From NCBI GenBank assembly GCA_025352795.1, contig JANXSF010000041.1, forward strand, positions 1 through 64,000: a DNA stretch of 64,000 bases. Direction: 5' to 3'. This stretch comes from Acidobacteriota bacterium. GTDB taxonomy: Bacteria > Acidobacteriota > Terriglobia > Bryobacterales > Bryobacteraceae. A program made the translations under genes and the position numbers. Below are positions 1-8,239 of this stretch, piece by piece (the stretch's first letter is position 1; every line of letters starts with the position of its first letter). A model generated the notes under the pieces. The model was not told where the DNA came from, made no database searches, and was given only the letters and a program-made list of their open reading frames with translations.

Positions 1-79
1 CTTCGCCCGACAACCCAAATCCGTCTTTTCCCGACTCACCCACCGGGTGAGTCTTCAGCAGAGCATTTTTCTCGGTCAT
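1..79 (-). CDS. possible N-terminal fragment of a gene running off the left edge
   Basis: An open frame on the minus strand starts at an ATG at 79-77 and stays open to the window edge, 26 codons beginning MTEKNALLKTHPVGESGK. GAGG lies directly against the ATG, too close to be a good ribosome binding site. The fragment is too short to recognise. A competing ATG near 115 in another frame stops after about 26 codons. It could be chance. Confidence 0.25.
   Translation of the reverse strand, partial: MTEKNALLKTHPVGESGKDGFGLSGE
33..53. repeat. 9-bp perfect inverted repeat with 3-nt loop
   Basis: GACTCACCC at 33-41 pairs exactly with GGGTGAGTC at 45-53 across a 3-nt loop (ACC). Neither side is followed by a T-run, so it is not a clear intrinsic terminator. 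It lies inside the doubtful left-edge reading frame. The rest of 80-274 shows nothing I can assign apart from the moeA promoter box. Confidence 0.5.
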
Positions 80-274
80 CCTCAACAGTATCAACCGTTT
101 CTGCTGCCGACATCATTTTCAACCGCCGTTTTTAGGTTCAAAGACCTGATACGCTTCGCTCCAACACTTGAAGCTGTCCGATTGCTGGGAAACTAAGTGG
201 CATTGGGCAGTTTCGCCTGTCCAATCCGTTCTGAAATCAACACTCGGTTTCAACCAAAACTCCCCAACACACGC

Positions 275-280
275 TACAAT
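275..280 (+). promoter_or_regulatory. -10-like box TACAAT, probable leaderless start of moeA
   Basis: TACAAT ends 6 nt before the GTG at 287, leaving no room for a leader with a ribosome binding site. The same geometry recurs at several other genes here. No good -35 was seen. The box supports GTG 287 as the true moeA start. Confidence 0.55.
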
Positions 281-286
281 CGCAAC

Positions 287-1480
287 GTGGCTATTCTTGA
301 ATTTCCTACGGCTCGCAAATTGGTGATCGACACCTTCCTTGCGCATCGCTCGACCCCTGAAATCGAGTTAATTCCACTGATCGATGCCAGCGGACGGGTC
401 TTGGCTCAATCTGCCACCGCTGACCGGGATTACCAACCATTTGACCGCTCCGTAAGAGACGGTTTTGCCATCCGATCCATAGATTTACCCGGCGAACTTC
501 GCGTTGTAGGTGAAGTGCAGGCAGGCCGAGTTTTTGCCGGAGATGTAGGTCCCGGCCAAGCAGTTGAAATCATGACCGGAGCCCCCGTCCCAGCCGGTGC
601 CGACCAAATCGTCATGGTGGAGCACGCCGAGTTCGATGCCGGGATCATGCGCACAACCCGCCCTCCCTGCCCCGGCGAATTCATCAATTACAAAGGCTGC
701 GAGTCAAAATCCGGAACCGAAGTTTTGTCCGCAGGGATCCGTCTGAACTATTCCTCGATTGCAGTGCTGGCAACAATTGGTCAAGAAAATGTTCCGGTTT
801 TCCGGAAGCCCAAAGTTGCTATCCTCGCCACAGGAGACGAAATTGTCCCTGTCGGATCGCAGCCGGAACCCCATCAAATCCGCGATTCCAATTCCTATTC
901 CATCGCCGCCCAAGTCTTACGAGCTGGCGGTATTCCCCACATTCTTCCCGTTGCCAAAGACAATTTAGCACAAACCAGAGCTTTGATCGAACAAGCTTTG
1001 GACTACGATTTAGTTCTACTTTCAGGCGGTGTATCGGCAGGAAAGTACGATTTCGTAGAGCCAGTGCTTGCCGCCTTGGGTGCCGAATTCTTTTTTGATG
1101 GCGTGCTGATCCAGCCTGGCAAGCCGCTAGTCTTTGGAAGAGTGCGCGACAAATTGTACTTTGGACTGCCCGGCAACCCGGCATCCACCATGGTCACATT
1201 TGAACTTTTTGCGCGCCCGGCAATCGAATTATTAGCAGGGCAAAGCCACAGTCATTTGCCAATTGTGGAGGCCAAACTCACTGTCCCGTTCCGCCATAGA
1301 ACAGGACTCACCCGCTTTCTTCCAGCAGTTTTAAGTTCAGCAAGGGCCAACGTTACACCAGTAGCATGGCAGGGATCTGGCGATGTGGTGGCACAGGCTC
1401 GGGCTAACTGCTTCCTAATTGCCGACCCCAATCGGGAATCATGGCAGGCGGCGGATTACATTCAGGTACTTCTTCAATGA
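287..1480 (+). CDS. moeA: molybdopterin molybdenumtransferase MoeA
   Basis: MoeA inserts molybdate into adenylated molybdopterin, the last step of molybdenum cofactor synthesis in the cytoplasm. The 397-aa product has the usual length and order: an N-terminal region with FDRSVRDGFA (about residues 52-61) and MTGAPVPAGAD (about 96-106), then the cofactor-binding fold with KVAILATGDE (about 176) and SGGVSAGKYD (about 246), then a C-terminal beta domain. An in-frame ATG at 197 would add 30 residues with no resemblance to the family. GTG 287 is preferred because it restores the family N-terminus and sits 6 nt after a TACAAT box. The gene ends in a 4-bp ATGA overlap with moaC, so translation is probably coupled. 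Confidence 0.93.
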   Translation: MAILEFPTARKLVIDTFLAHRSTPEIELIPLIDASGRVLAQSATADRDYQPFDRSVRDGFAIRSIDLPGELRVVGEVQAGRVFAGDVGPGQAVEIMTGAPVPAGADQIVMVEHAEFDAGIMRTTRPPCPGEFINYKGCESKSGTEVLSAGIRLNYSSIAVLATIGQENVPVFRKPKVAILATGDEIVPVGSQPEPHQIRDSNSYSIAAQVLRAGGIPHILPVAKDNLAQTRALIEQALDYDLVLLSGGVSAGKYDFVEPVLAALGAEFFFDGVLIQPGKPLVFGRVRDKLYFGLPGNPASTMVTFELFARPAIELLAGQSHSHLPIVEAKLTVPFRHRTGLTRFLPAVLSSARANVTPVAWQGSGDVVAQARANCFLIADPNRESWQAADYIQVLLQ

Positions 1481-1950
1481 ACAATCAACTCTCTCATTTC
1501 GACGAAGCGGGCCAAGCTCGCATGGTGGACGTTTCTGATAAAACGAATACTCTCAGAACGGCCAAAGCCGAAGCATTCGTAGCGCTAAGTGAATCTGTTA
1601 TCAAAGCTTTACCTAACAATCCTAAAGGCGATCCTCTGGAAATTGCACGCATCGCTGGCATCCTCGCCGCAAAGCGTACAAGCGAGCTGATTCCAATGTG
1701 CCACCCACTGGCTTTGTCGTTTGTTGACATTCAATTGCAAGTAACATTGAATGGAGTTTCTATTGTTGCCGAAGCACGAACAACAGGTCCCACTGGCGTC
1801 GAAATGGAAGCTTTAACTGCGGCATCTATCGCCGCATTGACTGTGTATGACATGACCAAGGCGTTGGACAAATCCATTGAAATTACTGGGGTCCGCTTAG
1901 TGGAAAAGACTGGTGGGAAAAGTGGCCATTACAAGCGGGAGGCCAAATGA
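1477..1950 (+). CDS. moaC: cyclic pyranopterin monophosphate synthase MoaC
   Basis: MoaC converts the MoaA product 3',8-cyclo-GTP to cyclic pyranopterin monophosphate, the first committed precursor of molybdenum cofactor. The 157-aa product has the family landmarks MVDVSDK near the N-terminus, MCHPLAL in the middle, and PTGVEMEALTA followed by DMTKALDK near the C-terminus. The ATG at 1477 overlaps the moeA stop by 4 bp. A longer in-frame start at 1441 would lie wholly inside moeA and is rejected. Its own stop overlaps the next start in the same way. The partner moaA is not in the window. Confidence 0.95.
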   Translation: MNNQLSHFDEAGQARMVDVSDKTNTLRTAKAEAFVALSESVIKALPNNPKGDPLEIARIAGILAAKRTSELIPMCHPLALSFVDIQLQVTLNGVSIVAEARTTGPTGVEMEALTAASIAALTVYDMTKALDKSIEITGVRLVEKTGGKSGHYKREAK

Positions 1951-2453
1951 CCGCGGCAGTGCTCACCATCAGCGATTCCGGATTTCTGAAAATGCGAAAA
2001 GACGAATCTGGACCGGCCGTCAAAGCTCGATTGGAACAGGCCGGGTTCACTGTCTTGATTAGTGAAGTGATTCCTGATGAAATCCATCTGATAGCAGACA
2101 AACTAAAAGAGATCGCTGATGGAAATTTAGTCCGAGCAATCATTTCTACAGGGGGAACCGGGGTGACCGAACGCGACGTCACGCCGGAAGCGCTGCGTCA
2201 GGTGCTGGACAAGGAAATGCCGGGGCTGGGGGAACTCATGCGTAGCGAAGGGTTAAAGAAGACCCCCTTGGCCGTCCTAAGCCGTTCCACGGGGGGTACC
2301 AGAGGGCGTTGTTTCCTGGCTGCGCTCCCAGGCAGCCCGAAGGGTGCCGTGGAATCGTTGGATGCTATTTTGAAGCTCGTGCCACACATTTTGGATTTGA
2401 TTGATGGAAACACGTCCCATGAGAATCCGGGGAAACTGCAACCACCGTCGTAA
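1947..2453 (+). CDS. mogA: molybdopterin adenylyltransferase MogA/MoaB type
   Basis: The product should adenylate molybdopterin before MoeA inserts molybdate. It is 168 aa, normal for the single-domain family. Motifs seen are TISDSG at the start, STGGTGVTERDVTPEA (about residues 69-84), and SRSTGGTRG with LPGSPKGAVE in the C-terminal half. It is third in a tightly overlapped operon with moeA and moaC. MogA and MoaB cannot be separated with confidence by motif alone, and the symbol reflects the likely role. The operon lacks moaA, moaD and moaE, which must lie elsewhere. Confidence 0.9.
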   Translation: MTAAVLTISDSGFLKMRKDESGPAVKARLEQAGFTVLISEVIPDEIHLIADKLKEIADGNLVRAIISTGGTGVTERDVTPEALRQVLDKEMPGLGELMRSEGLKKTPLAVLSRSTGGTRGRCFLAALPGSPKGAVESLDAILKLVPHILDLIDGNTSHENPGKLQPPS

Positions 2454-2474
2454 CGTCCATAAATGGTAACTATC

Positions 2475-3533
2475 ATGCGAATCGTTCTGTCCACTTTTCT
2501 CCTTCTTTCCGCTTTCGCTAACCTCCAAGGGCAGGAATCAACAATTCCAAGCTTTGTCGGCGAAGTGAAGAATGTCATTGCCCCAACCACCGTCACGTTC
2601 AAAGATGGACTGGGCGTCAACGATTTGAAACCTCACCAGTTCATGCTGTTTGATAACGGCAAGGAACAAAGCATTCGGGTTGACCAGCAGGTGATGCCTA
2701 TTTCCATTGTGGTTTGTGTGCAATCGAACAGCGCGGTTGAGCCAGTTCTGGACAAGATCAAGAAAATGGGACCACTGCTGGAAGCGCTGGTCATGGGCGA
2801 TTCCGGGGAAGCGGCTCTGATCGCGTTTGATGGCCGAGTCCGAGTGATGGAAGACTTCACTCATAGCGGCGAGAAAATTCAAGCAGCGCTGAATAAGATC
2901 AATCCCGGAGGTTCCACCAGCCGCATGGTGGATTCTGTGGTCAAGGCGGCCGATATGTTGAAGACTCGCCCCAGCGGGAATCGCCGAGTGATTTTGCTGA
3001 TCAGCGAGACTCAGGATAAATCGAGCGAGGCACCGGTGCGGGAGGCTTTGTATGCGCTGCAGTTTCAGAACATCAGTCTGTATTCCGTGAATATCAACCG
3101 GTTGATTGGAAAACTGTTGGCGAAGGCACCGCCTCCCCGCGATAGTCCAATCCCGTTAGGAGCTCAGCATTTGCCTCCAGGGGCCGCAATGACGCCTCAA
3201 AATGCGGTCAACTACAGCCCGCAAGGCAACGTTTTGCCGGTTTTTGCCGAGATTTTTAAGCAAGTGAAGTACATTTTCATCGACAATCCGCTGGAAGTGT
3301 TTACGAAATTCACCGGAGGCAAAGAGCGATCTTTCCTCAATCAGCGTGATTTAGAGCGGGTGATTGCCGAAATCGGCGAAGAGCTCCACAGCCAATATAT
3401 GCTGTCCTACGCACCTAGCGAGAGCGTCAAGATGGATGGTGGCTATCATGAAATCAAGGTTGCCATACGTGATCATCCAGAGCTGATTGCGCGCAGTCGT
3501 CCAGGATATTGGATGGCGGCCAGGCCCAAGTAA
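2475..3533 (+). CDS. secreted VWFA-related acidobacterial protein (TIGR03436 type)
   Basis: A 352-aa exported protein of unknown role, of a type common in Acidobacteria. The N-terminus MRIVLSTFLLLSAFANLQG is a signal peptide. An in-frame start four codons earlier (2463) is possible. A von Willebrand factor A fold covers about residues 70-220, with the strands VRVMEDF and RRVILLISETQ. The C-terminal segment QYMLSYAP...RSRPGYWMA is the family signature. The first metal-binding motif, normally DxSxS, reads VQSNSA here, so the aspartate is replaced by glutamine and the MIDAS site is probably degenerate. It follows mogA by 21 bp but is functionally unrelated to molybdenum cofactor synthesis as far as I can tell. 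Confidence 0.85.
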   Translation: MRIVLSTFLLLSAFANLQGQESTIPSFVGEVKNVIAPTTVTFKDGLGVNDLKPHQFMLFDNGKEQSIRVDQQVMPISIVVCVQSNSAVEPVLDKIKKMGPLLEALVMGDSGEAALIAFDGRVRVMEDFTHSGEKIQAALNKINPGGSTSRMVDSVVKAADMLKTRPSGNRRVILLISETQDKSSEAPVREALYALQFQNISLYSVNINRLIGKLLAKAPPPRDSPIPLGAQHLPPGAAMTPQNAVNYSPQGNVLPVFAEIFKQVKYIFIDNPLEVFTKFTGGKERSFLNQRDLERVIAEIGEELHSQYMLSYAPSESVKMDGGYHEIKVAIRDHPELIARSRPGYWMAARPK

Positions 3534-3688
3534 TAAAGACTTACAGCCAAAGAATCACGGAGCAGGTGTTTGGAAAGGTGATGGTTGGGTTATTCATAAG
3601 GTTGATACTTAGAAGAGTATTACGTAAACTCGCTGATCCCTATGGACCCAAAGTCCCAGTAGTCCTAAACGAAAATTGGAAGCTTGTA
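3534..3688. other. intergenic region, 155 bp, between convergent genes
   Basis: I see no gene, RNA or convincing terminator. A short inverted repeat (ATACT...AGTAT near 3607-3622) and a GTACT at 3686-3690, next to the stop of the hybrid kinase, are the only visible marks. Confidence 0.4.
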
Positions 3689-4879
3689 CTAAGATCCAGC
3701 TCTGACTGCCGTTCCGCAGAAGTTTTCAACAGTCGCCACCAGATCGGCAACATTCACTGGTTTCGCTAAAAACCCTTTGAAACCAGCCTTTTTGCACATT
3801 TCCCGATACTCAGAAGTTGAGTTTGCGGTGAATGCCACCACCGGAGTCTGTCTGCCGTTATCAAGCTTGCCAATGCGCAAGGCTGCTTCAATCCCATCCA
3901 TTCCCGGCATCTGTAAGTCCATCAAAATTAAATCAAATGGTCCGGAATTCACCCGATCTATGGCATCCGCTCCACTCAGTGCAGACACCACCCGATAGTT
4001 CCGTTTGGTCAAGGTTTTGCTGACAATTCTCTGCGCTACCTGGTTATCCTCGACTACAAGTACTGACGGAAAATGACTTCCACCCGCCCCAGCAGCCGCC
4101 GCCGCCGCCAACGGAGCCTCTTCCCGGATGGCTTCTTTGATGCAACCGAAATAAACTGGTACCTCAAAGCCGAAGGTACTGCCGAACCCCGGGCTGCTTT
4201 CAATGAACAGGGAACCATCCAATAACTGAATAATTTTTTGAGTCAGCGCCAAGCCTAACCCTAAACCAGAGAATTCCCGTGCCAACCCAGTTTCCAGTTG
4301 ATGGAACGCTTCAAAAACCACTTTCTGCCGATCCTGTGCAATCCCGATTCCCGAATCTCTGATTTGCACCTTCAATCGAAACTGTTCAGGGGTTTCGGCG
4401 GGTGCGCTGCTGACAAAGATTTCCACTTTGCCGGCATGTGTAAACTTGATCCCGTTGCTCAACAGATGACAAAAGACCTGTCGGATGCGCACAGCGTCCC
4501 CGATGGCGGTTTCTGGAACCGATTCATCGCACTGAAAGGTGATCGTCAGATTTTTAGCAAGGGTTTGCGCAGAATATTCATCGATGGCCGACCGCAACAA
4601 CTCCTCAATGTGGAATTCGGCCTCTTCCAAAGCAGCATTCCCAGCGGAAAGTGCCGAATATTCAAGCGTCGCATTCAGGACATTGAACAGGCTTTCGGCA
4701 CAAACTTTCAGCGACTGCGCGTACTCAATCTGGTCCCCTTTGAGGTCGGCCTCTAACAGCAAATCGGTCAATCCAAGAATACCGTTCAGCGGGGTCCGAA
4801 TCTCGTGATTGAGACTGGCCAGAAATAAAGATTTCAGTTCGTTCAAAGAATTAGGGGTCTGGCTAGTGAGTGGAATCAT
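3689..4879 (-). CDS. soluble hybrid histidine kinase with C-terminal receiver
   Basis: A 396-aa signalling protein for phosphotransfer. It begins almost at once with a dimerisation/phosphoacceptor domain (LNHEIRTPLNGILG, about residues 23-36, phosphorylated His in HEIRTP). An ATPase domain follows (DSGIGIA, about 175, and GLGLALTQKIIQLL). After a low-complexity alanine stretch near residue 260 comes a receiver domain (VLVVEDNQ to LAKPVN) with acceptor Asp in LMDLQMPGMDG. There is no membrane segment and no recognisable sensor domain, so the signal must arrive through a partner or an N-terminal 15-residue tail. No response regulator gene is adjacent. Confidence 0.92.
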   Translation of the reverse strand: MIPLTSQTPNSLNELKSLFLASLNHEIRTPLNGILGLTDLLLEADLKGDQIEYAQSLKVCAESLFNVLNATLEYSALSAGNAALEEAEFHIEELLRSAIDEYSAQTLAKNLTITFQCDESVPETAIGDAVRIRQVFCHLLSNGIKFTHAGKVEIFVSSAPAETPEQFRLKVQIRDSGIGIAQDRQKVVFEAFHQLETGLAREFSGLGLGLALTQKIIQLLDGSLFIESSPGFGSTFGFEVPVYFGCIKEAIREEAPLAAAAAAGAGGSHFPSVLVVEDNQVAQRIVSKTLTKRNYRVVSALSGADAIDRVNSGPFDLILMDLQMPGMDGIEAALRIGKLDNGRQTPVVAFTANSTSEYREMCKKAGFKGFLAKPVNVADLVATVENFCGTAVRAGS

Positions 4880-4993
4880 AGGATTCAGGTCCTGATGTAT
4901 TTATCGGCCAACGGAAAGCCGAAGTTTAGGTGTTTTCTAAGAAAAACACTTAGACAGAACCCTACCACCCTACAGACCTTGGTACTATGCGGC
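4880..4993. other. intergenic region with imperfect stem-loop
   Basis: An imperfect hairpin with GTGTTTT/AAAACAC arms and a 6-nt loop lies near 4932-4953. It could end transcription of the minus-strand AIM24-like gene upstream, but it is AT-only in the stem and not a classic terminator. A single GTACT lies at 4982-4986. Confidence 0.35.
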
Positions 4994-5857
4994 CTAATCC
5001 TCGCTGTTAAAAATTCGTCCAAGGCCACCCAAAGGGCTGTGTTCATCGCCACCGCGCTTGGAAGGAGCCAATTCCCGTCGCAACTTTTCCAGTGTCAAAC
5101 TCTGCACAATCACCCGACCCGGCCCGGTTAAAGTTGCCAAAAACAATCCTTCTCCACCGAACAGAGCAGTCTTGATTCCGCCTACCAATTGGATGTCGTA
5201 ATTCACCGATTCATCGAAGGCGACAACGCAGCCCGTATCGACCTGAATCATCTCACCGGGCTTCAGATTGAACTCCACAAAATCACCACCGCCGTGAACG
5301 AATACCGTACCTGGACCGGTGAGTTTTTCCAGGATGAAACCCTCTCCACCGAAAAATCCGGCACCCAACTTTTTAACCAGAGCCACGGTTAACTGAACGG
5401 TGGGCTGAGCGCACAAAAAGCCGTCGCGCTGCACTAAGATGCTTTGCCCTGGGGCCAAATCAAACGGCTGAATGCGTCCAGGGTAACTGCCTGCGAAGCC
5501 GACTTCGCCGTCGGTCTGGGCTCGGAAATAGGTAAGGAACAGACTTTCACCAGTGACCGTTCGGCGCAGTGCTCCAAGCAGCTTTTCTCCTATGGAATTG
5601 CCACTCATGCGAGTTTCCCAATCCACGTTGGCCGTCTTATAGACCATTTTCCCAGCTTCGGCATACACTTCCTGACCGGCCTTCAAGCGGATACGAACAA
5701 CTTGCAGGTTGTCGCCCTGAATTGAATAGTCAAGGGCAGGTACTTGTTGCGATGGTAGTGTTGGATTTTGAGGACCTGCGCCGAAAGAATTGCCGCAGGC
5801 CGGGCAAAAGCGAGCCTCGTCAGCTAATTTGTTACCGCAGGAAGTGCAGAATGGCAT
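4994..5857 (-). CDS. zinc-ribbon plus AIM24/TIGR00266-type protein
   Basis: A 287-aa cytoplasmic protein of unknown biochemical role. The first 25 residues form a treble-clef or zinc ribbon (CTSCG...CPACG). The rest, from about residue 45, is the beta-rich AIM24/TIGR00266 fold, recognised by repeated glycine-rich segments such as GEKLLGALRRTVTGES, VKKLGAGFFGGEGF and KTALFGGEGLF. No catalytic residues are known for the family. The start is the only ATG before the zinc ribbon; a GGAG lies about 14 nt upstream. The gene is divergent from the secreted metalloprotease-like gene, with only 48 bp between starts. Confidence 0.88.
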   Translation of the reverse strand: MPFCTSCGNKLADEARFCPACGNSFGAGPQNPTLPSQQVPALDYSIQGDNLQVVRIRLKAGQEVYAEAGKMVYKTANVDWETRMSGNSIGEKLLGALRRTVTGESLFLTYFRAQTDGEVGFAGSYPGRIQPFDLAPGQSILVQRDGFLCAQPTVQLTVALVKKLGAGFFGGEGFILEKLTGPGTVFVHGGGDFVEFNLKPGEMIQVDTGCVVAFDESVNYDIQLVGGIKTALFGGEGLFLATLTGPGRVIVQSLTLEKLRRELAPSKRGGDEHSPLGGLGRIFNSED

Positions 5858-5887
5858 GTGTTTAGTAATTCTCCAATGACTTAGGTA

Positions 5888-5896
5888 TTTTACAAT
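5888..5896. promoter_or_regulatory. overlapping divergent -10-like boxes
   Basis: TACAAT at 5891-5896 on the plus strand lies 9 nt before the ATG at 5906. On the minus strand the same bases give TAAAAT (5893-5888), pointing toward the AIM24-like gene. The two promoters would therefore share sequence and could exclude each other. No -35 was clear. Confidence 0.4.
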
Positions 5897-5905
5897 ACGA
5901 ACAGG

Positions 5906-8239
5906 ATGCGATTTTTGTTCACTCCTTGCCCGCTTACGATTCTTACCGCGTTAACCTGCTTGTTGTGGGGTCGGACGGAACCGGCTACTTGCGATTACCA
6001 TCCCTGGAAATTTCTTGAAGAGAAGGATCTTAGCGCCAAAGCGGCAATGCGTGCTGGTTCTCCGCGCAAACTGGCCTTGCGTGCGGCGCGTTCTAATGCT
6101 CGCGATGTGGGAAATATCGCTGTCCTGGAAGATTCTGGCGGAGTTGTTTCCCGCAGAAATTCGTTTAATCTTTCCCACCGTAAAGTTATTTTCGACGCCG
6201 TCAACGCCGAAGCAAGCTCCTACCGATTTAGAATCTCTGATCCCTTCTCCGATGAGGCGGCACTGGTGGGTGCGACAGGGGAAAACTTAGACTCGTTAGG
6301 CGATGATGATTCGCGCAGTGTGCCACTTCCCTTCCCTTTCCCATTTTTTGGGCAAAACTACAACAAAGTATTTGTGAATTCCGATGGCAACTTGACGTTC
6401 ACTGAGGCCGATTCATCGTCCCGAGCCAGGTCCTTAGGCCGGTTGTTAGCCGGGCCACCAAGGATCTCTCCACTCTTCACCGATCTTGACCCATCTAAGT
6501 CACCCGGCTCAGTAAAGGTAACTCGCCTTGCAGACAGGATTATTTTCTCCTGGGTGGATGTTGCCGTATATACCGACACGGGTTTGGGTCCACGGCAAAC
6601 CTTTGAAGTTATGTTGTGGGCCAGCGGACGGATTGAGATGACCTGGCTGGGCATTACAAGTTCCAGCGCGGTGGTTGGCATAGCGCCAGGGGGTTTGGAT
6701 AGTGTGCCTTCTTTGGTGACGTTCGCCGTAGGTTCAGAGCAGCAGTACGCTTCAGCAGTGGCCGAGCGGTTTGGAAATCTGGAAGAGCTAGACTTGCAAG
6801 TAGCTGCCCAACAGTTTTACCAAAATCATGAAGACGCCTACGATTACCTGGTGTTCTTCAACATCATCAACGTATCGCCAGGAGTGGGTGTGCTGGCGTT
6901 TGCCAATCCCGTACGCGACGTTTCCATGGGGAACGGTGCCCCACGAACTGGCGATTCCGGCGCGCTGTTTGGATCGAAAGACAAACTGAAAGCGGTACTA
7001 CATATGGGGACTTTGGACCAATACCCGGTTAACCCGAACGCCCTGGTTCCAGCACGCTTCGCTTCAGGAGACACATCGCTTACGGTGCTGGGGCATGAAG
7101 CAGGGCACTTGTTTTTGGCTTATACCAGTGTTCGGGATTCGGCAAATGCAACGTTACGGCCCATGTTGGGACGAAGCCTGTTCCACTGGAATTTCTTCTT
7201 CAATTCTGAGGCTTCGCTGCTGGAGGGAAACCGTATTGCCGACTTTGGGCAAGGCGTGTCCCCAAGATTCGCAACCACAGCCACCGTGCAAGGATATTCG
7301 TCACTGGATCAATACCTGATGGGATTGCTTCCGCCGGAACAGGTTGCTCCAACATTTTTGGTTGAGAAGCCAGACATCCCGCTGATTGGAACGGATCCCA
7401 GAGTTGGGGTTCGATTCAACGGCAATCGCCGCGAAGTGAAGGTAGAAGAAATTATTGGGGTGGAAGGACCGTTGAAGCCGGATCATACGGTGTCGCAAAG
7501 GCAGTTCCGTTTTGCTTTTGTGCTGATCGTAAAAGCGGGCGCCGCAGCAGATGCAAATGCAGTTCAGCAATTGGAGACTTTGCGATCCCAATTTGAGCCG
7601 GCGTTTGATCGGTTTACGGAAGGACGGGCGCAGGCCGTCACATCACTGAGCAGGAATCTGCGTCTGTCCATTGATCCTTACGCCGGGATTCCTTTGAACA
7701 AGCGAATGACGGCATCTTTGTACATTGATGTGCCGCAGTCTTCAGATTTAGATGTGGGGTTAGTCAGCGGATCGGGTCTGGTGGGCTTGCCTGAGAAAGT
7801 AGTGATTCCCGCAGGATCAAGGCGTGTGGATTTTGAAATGCAAGGCAACAGCGCTGGCGTGGATCAAATAACCGCAATAGCGTTCGAACGCTGGTTGCAA
7901 CCGGTGTTCCGGCCAAGTATTGCTAAGGTGCAAATTTTGGAACGGATCGCAGATTTGCTGTTGAAAATTGAGAGCGGTGATAAACAGGTGGGGGTAGACG
8001 GAGTGGAGTTAGCTGAGCCACTGAGTGTTCAATTGACCGATGGAAATGGCGTGCCCTATCCTGGCAGAACGATTCTGGTGAAGACTGCTCAGGAAGAGTT
8101 ACCCAGTCTGGTGACAAATGAAAAGGGCCGGATTCTGGTGCGCTGGACACCTGGACCCGGCCCTAACAATCAACTGACGTTTACTCTTGAAGATTCTGCA
8201 AGCGTGACGGTTTCAGCGACTACTGTTTCACCGAAATAG
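5906..8239 (+). CDS. large secreted protein with nidogen-like region, HExxH motif and Ig-like C-terminus
   Basis: A 777-aa exported protein I cannot assign to a named family. The first 25 residues look like a signal peptide (TILTALTCLLWG). Around residues 140-260 a segment resembles nidogen-like domains (PFPFFGQNYNKVFVNSDGNL). Around residue 395, GHEAGHLFLAY contains HEAGH, the HExxH zinc-protease signature, which suggests a gluzincin or metzincin-like peptidase, though no third ligand could be placed with confidence. The last 100 residues look like a bacterial Ig-like (Big_1) domain (LLKIESGDKQVGVDG, LVTNEKGRILVRWTPG). The 3' end overlaps the convergent NHL gene by 20 bp. Confidence 0.75.
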   Translation: MRFLFTPCPLTILTALTCLLWGRTEPATCDYHPWKFLEEKDLSAKAAMRAGSPRKLALRAARSNARDVGNIAVLEDSGGVVSRRNSFNLSHRKVIFDAVNAEASSYRFRISDPFSDEAALVGATGENLDSLGDDDSRSVPLPFPFPFFGQNYNKVFVNSDGNLTFTEADSSSRARSLGRLLAGPPRISPLFTDLDPSKSPGSVKVTRLADRIIFSWVDVAVYTDTGLGPRQTFEVMLWASGRIEMTWLGITSSSAVVGIAPGGLDSVPSLVTFAVGSEQQYASAVAERFGNLEELDLQVAAQQFYQNHEDAYDYLVFFNIINVSPGVGVLAFANPVRDVSMGNGAPRTGDSGALFGSKDKLKAVLHMGTLDQYPVNPNALVPARFASGDTSLTVLGHEAGHLFLAYTSVRDSANATLRPMLGRSLFHWNFFFNSEASLLEGNRIADFGQGVSPRFATTATVQGYSSLDQYLMGLLPPEQVAPTFLVEKPDIPLIGTDPRVGVRFNGNRREVKVEEIIGVEGPLKPDHTVSQRQFRFAFVLIVKAGAAADANAVQQLETLRSQFEPAFDRFTEGRAQAVTSLSRNLRLSIDPYAGIPLNKRMTASLYIDVPQSSDLDVGLVSGSGLVGLPEKVVIPAGSRRVDFEMQGNSAGVDQITAIAFERWLQPVFRPSIAKVQILERIADLLLKIESGDKQVGVDGVELAEPLSVQLTDGNGVPYPGRTILVKTAQEELPSLVTNEKGRILVRWTPGPGPNNQLTFTLEDSASVTVSATTVSPK

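Noticed and set aside
119-346. 75-aa minus-strand frame over the moeA promoter
   Set aside because: It overlaps the moeA start antisense, has no recognisable motif and no ribosome site.
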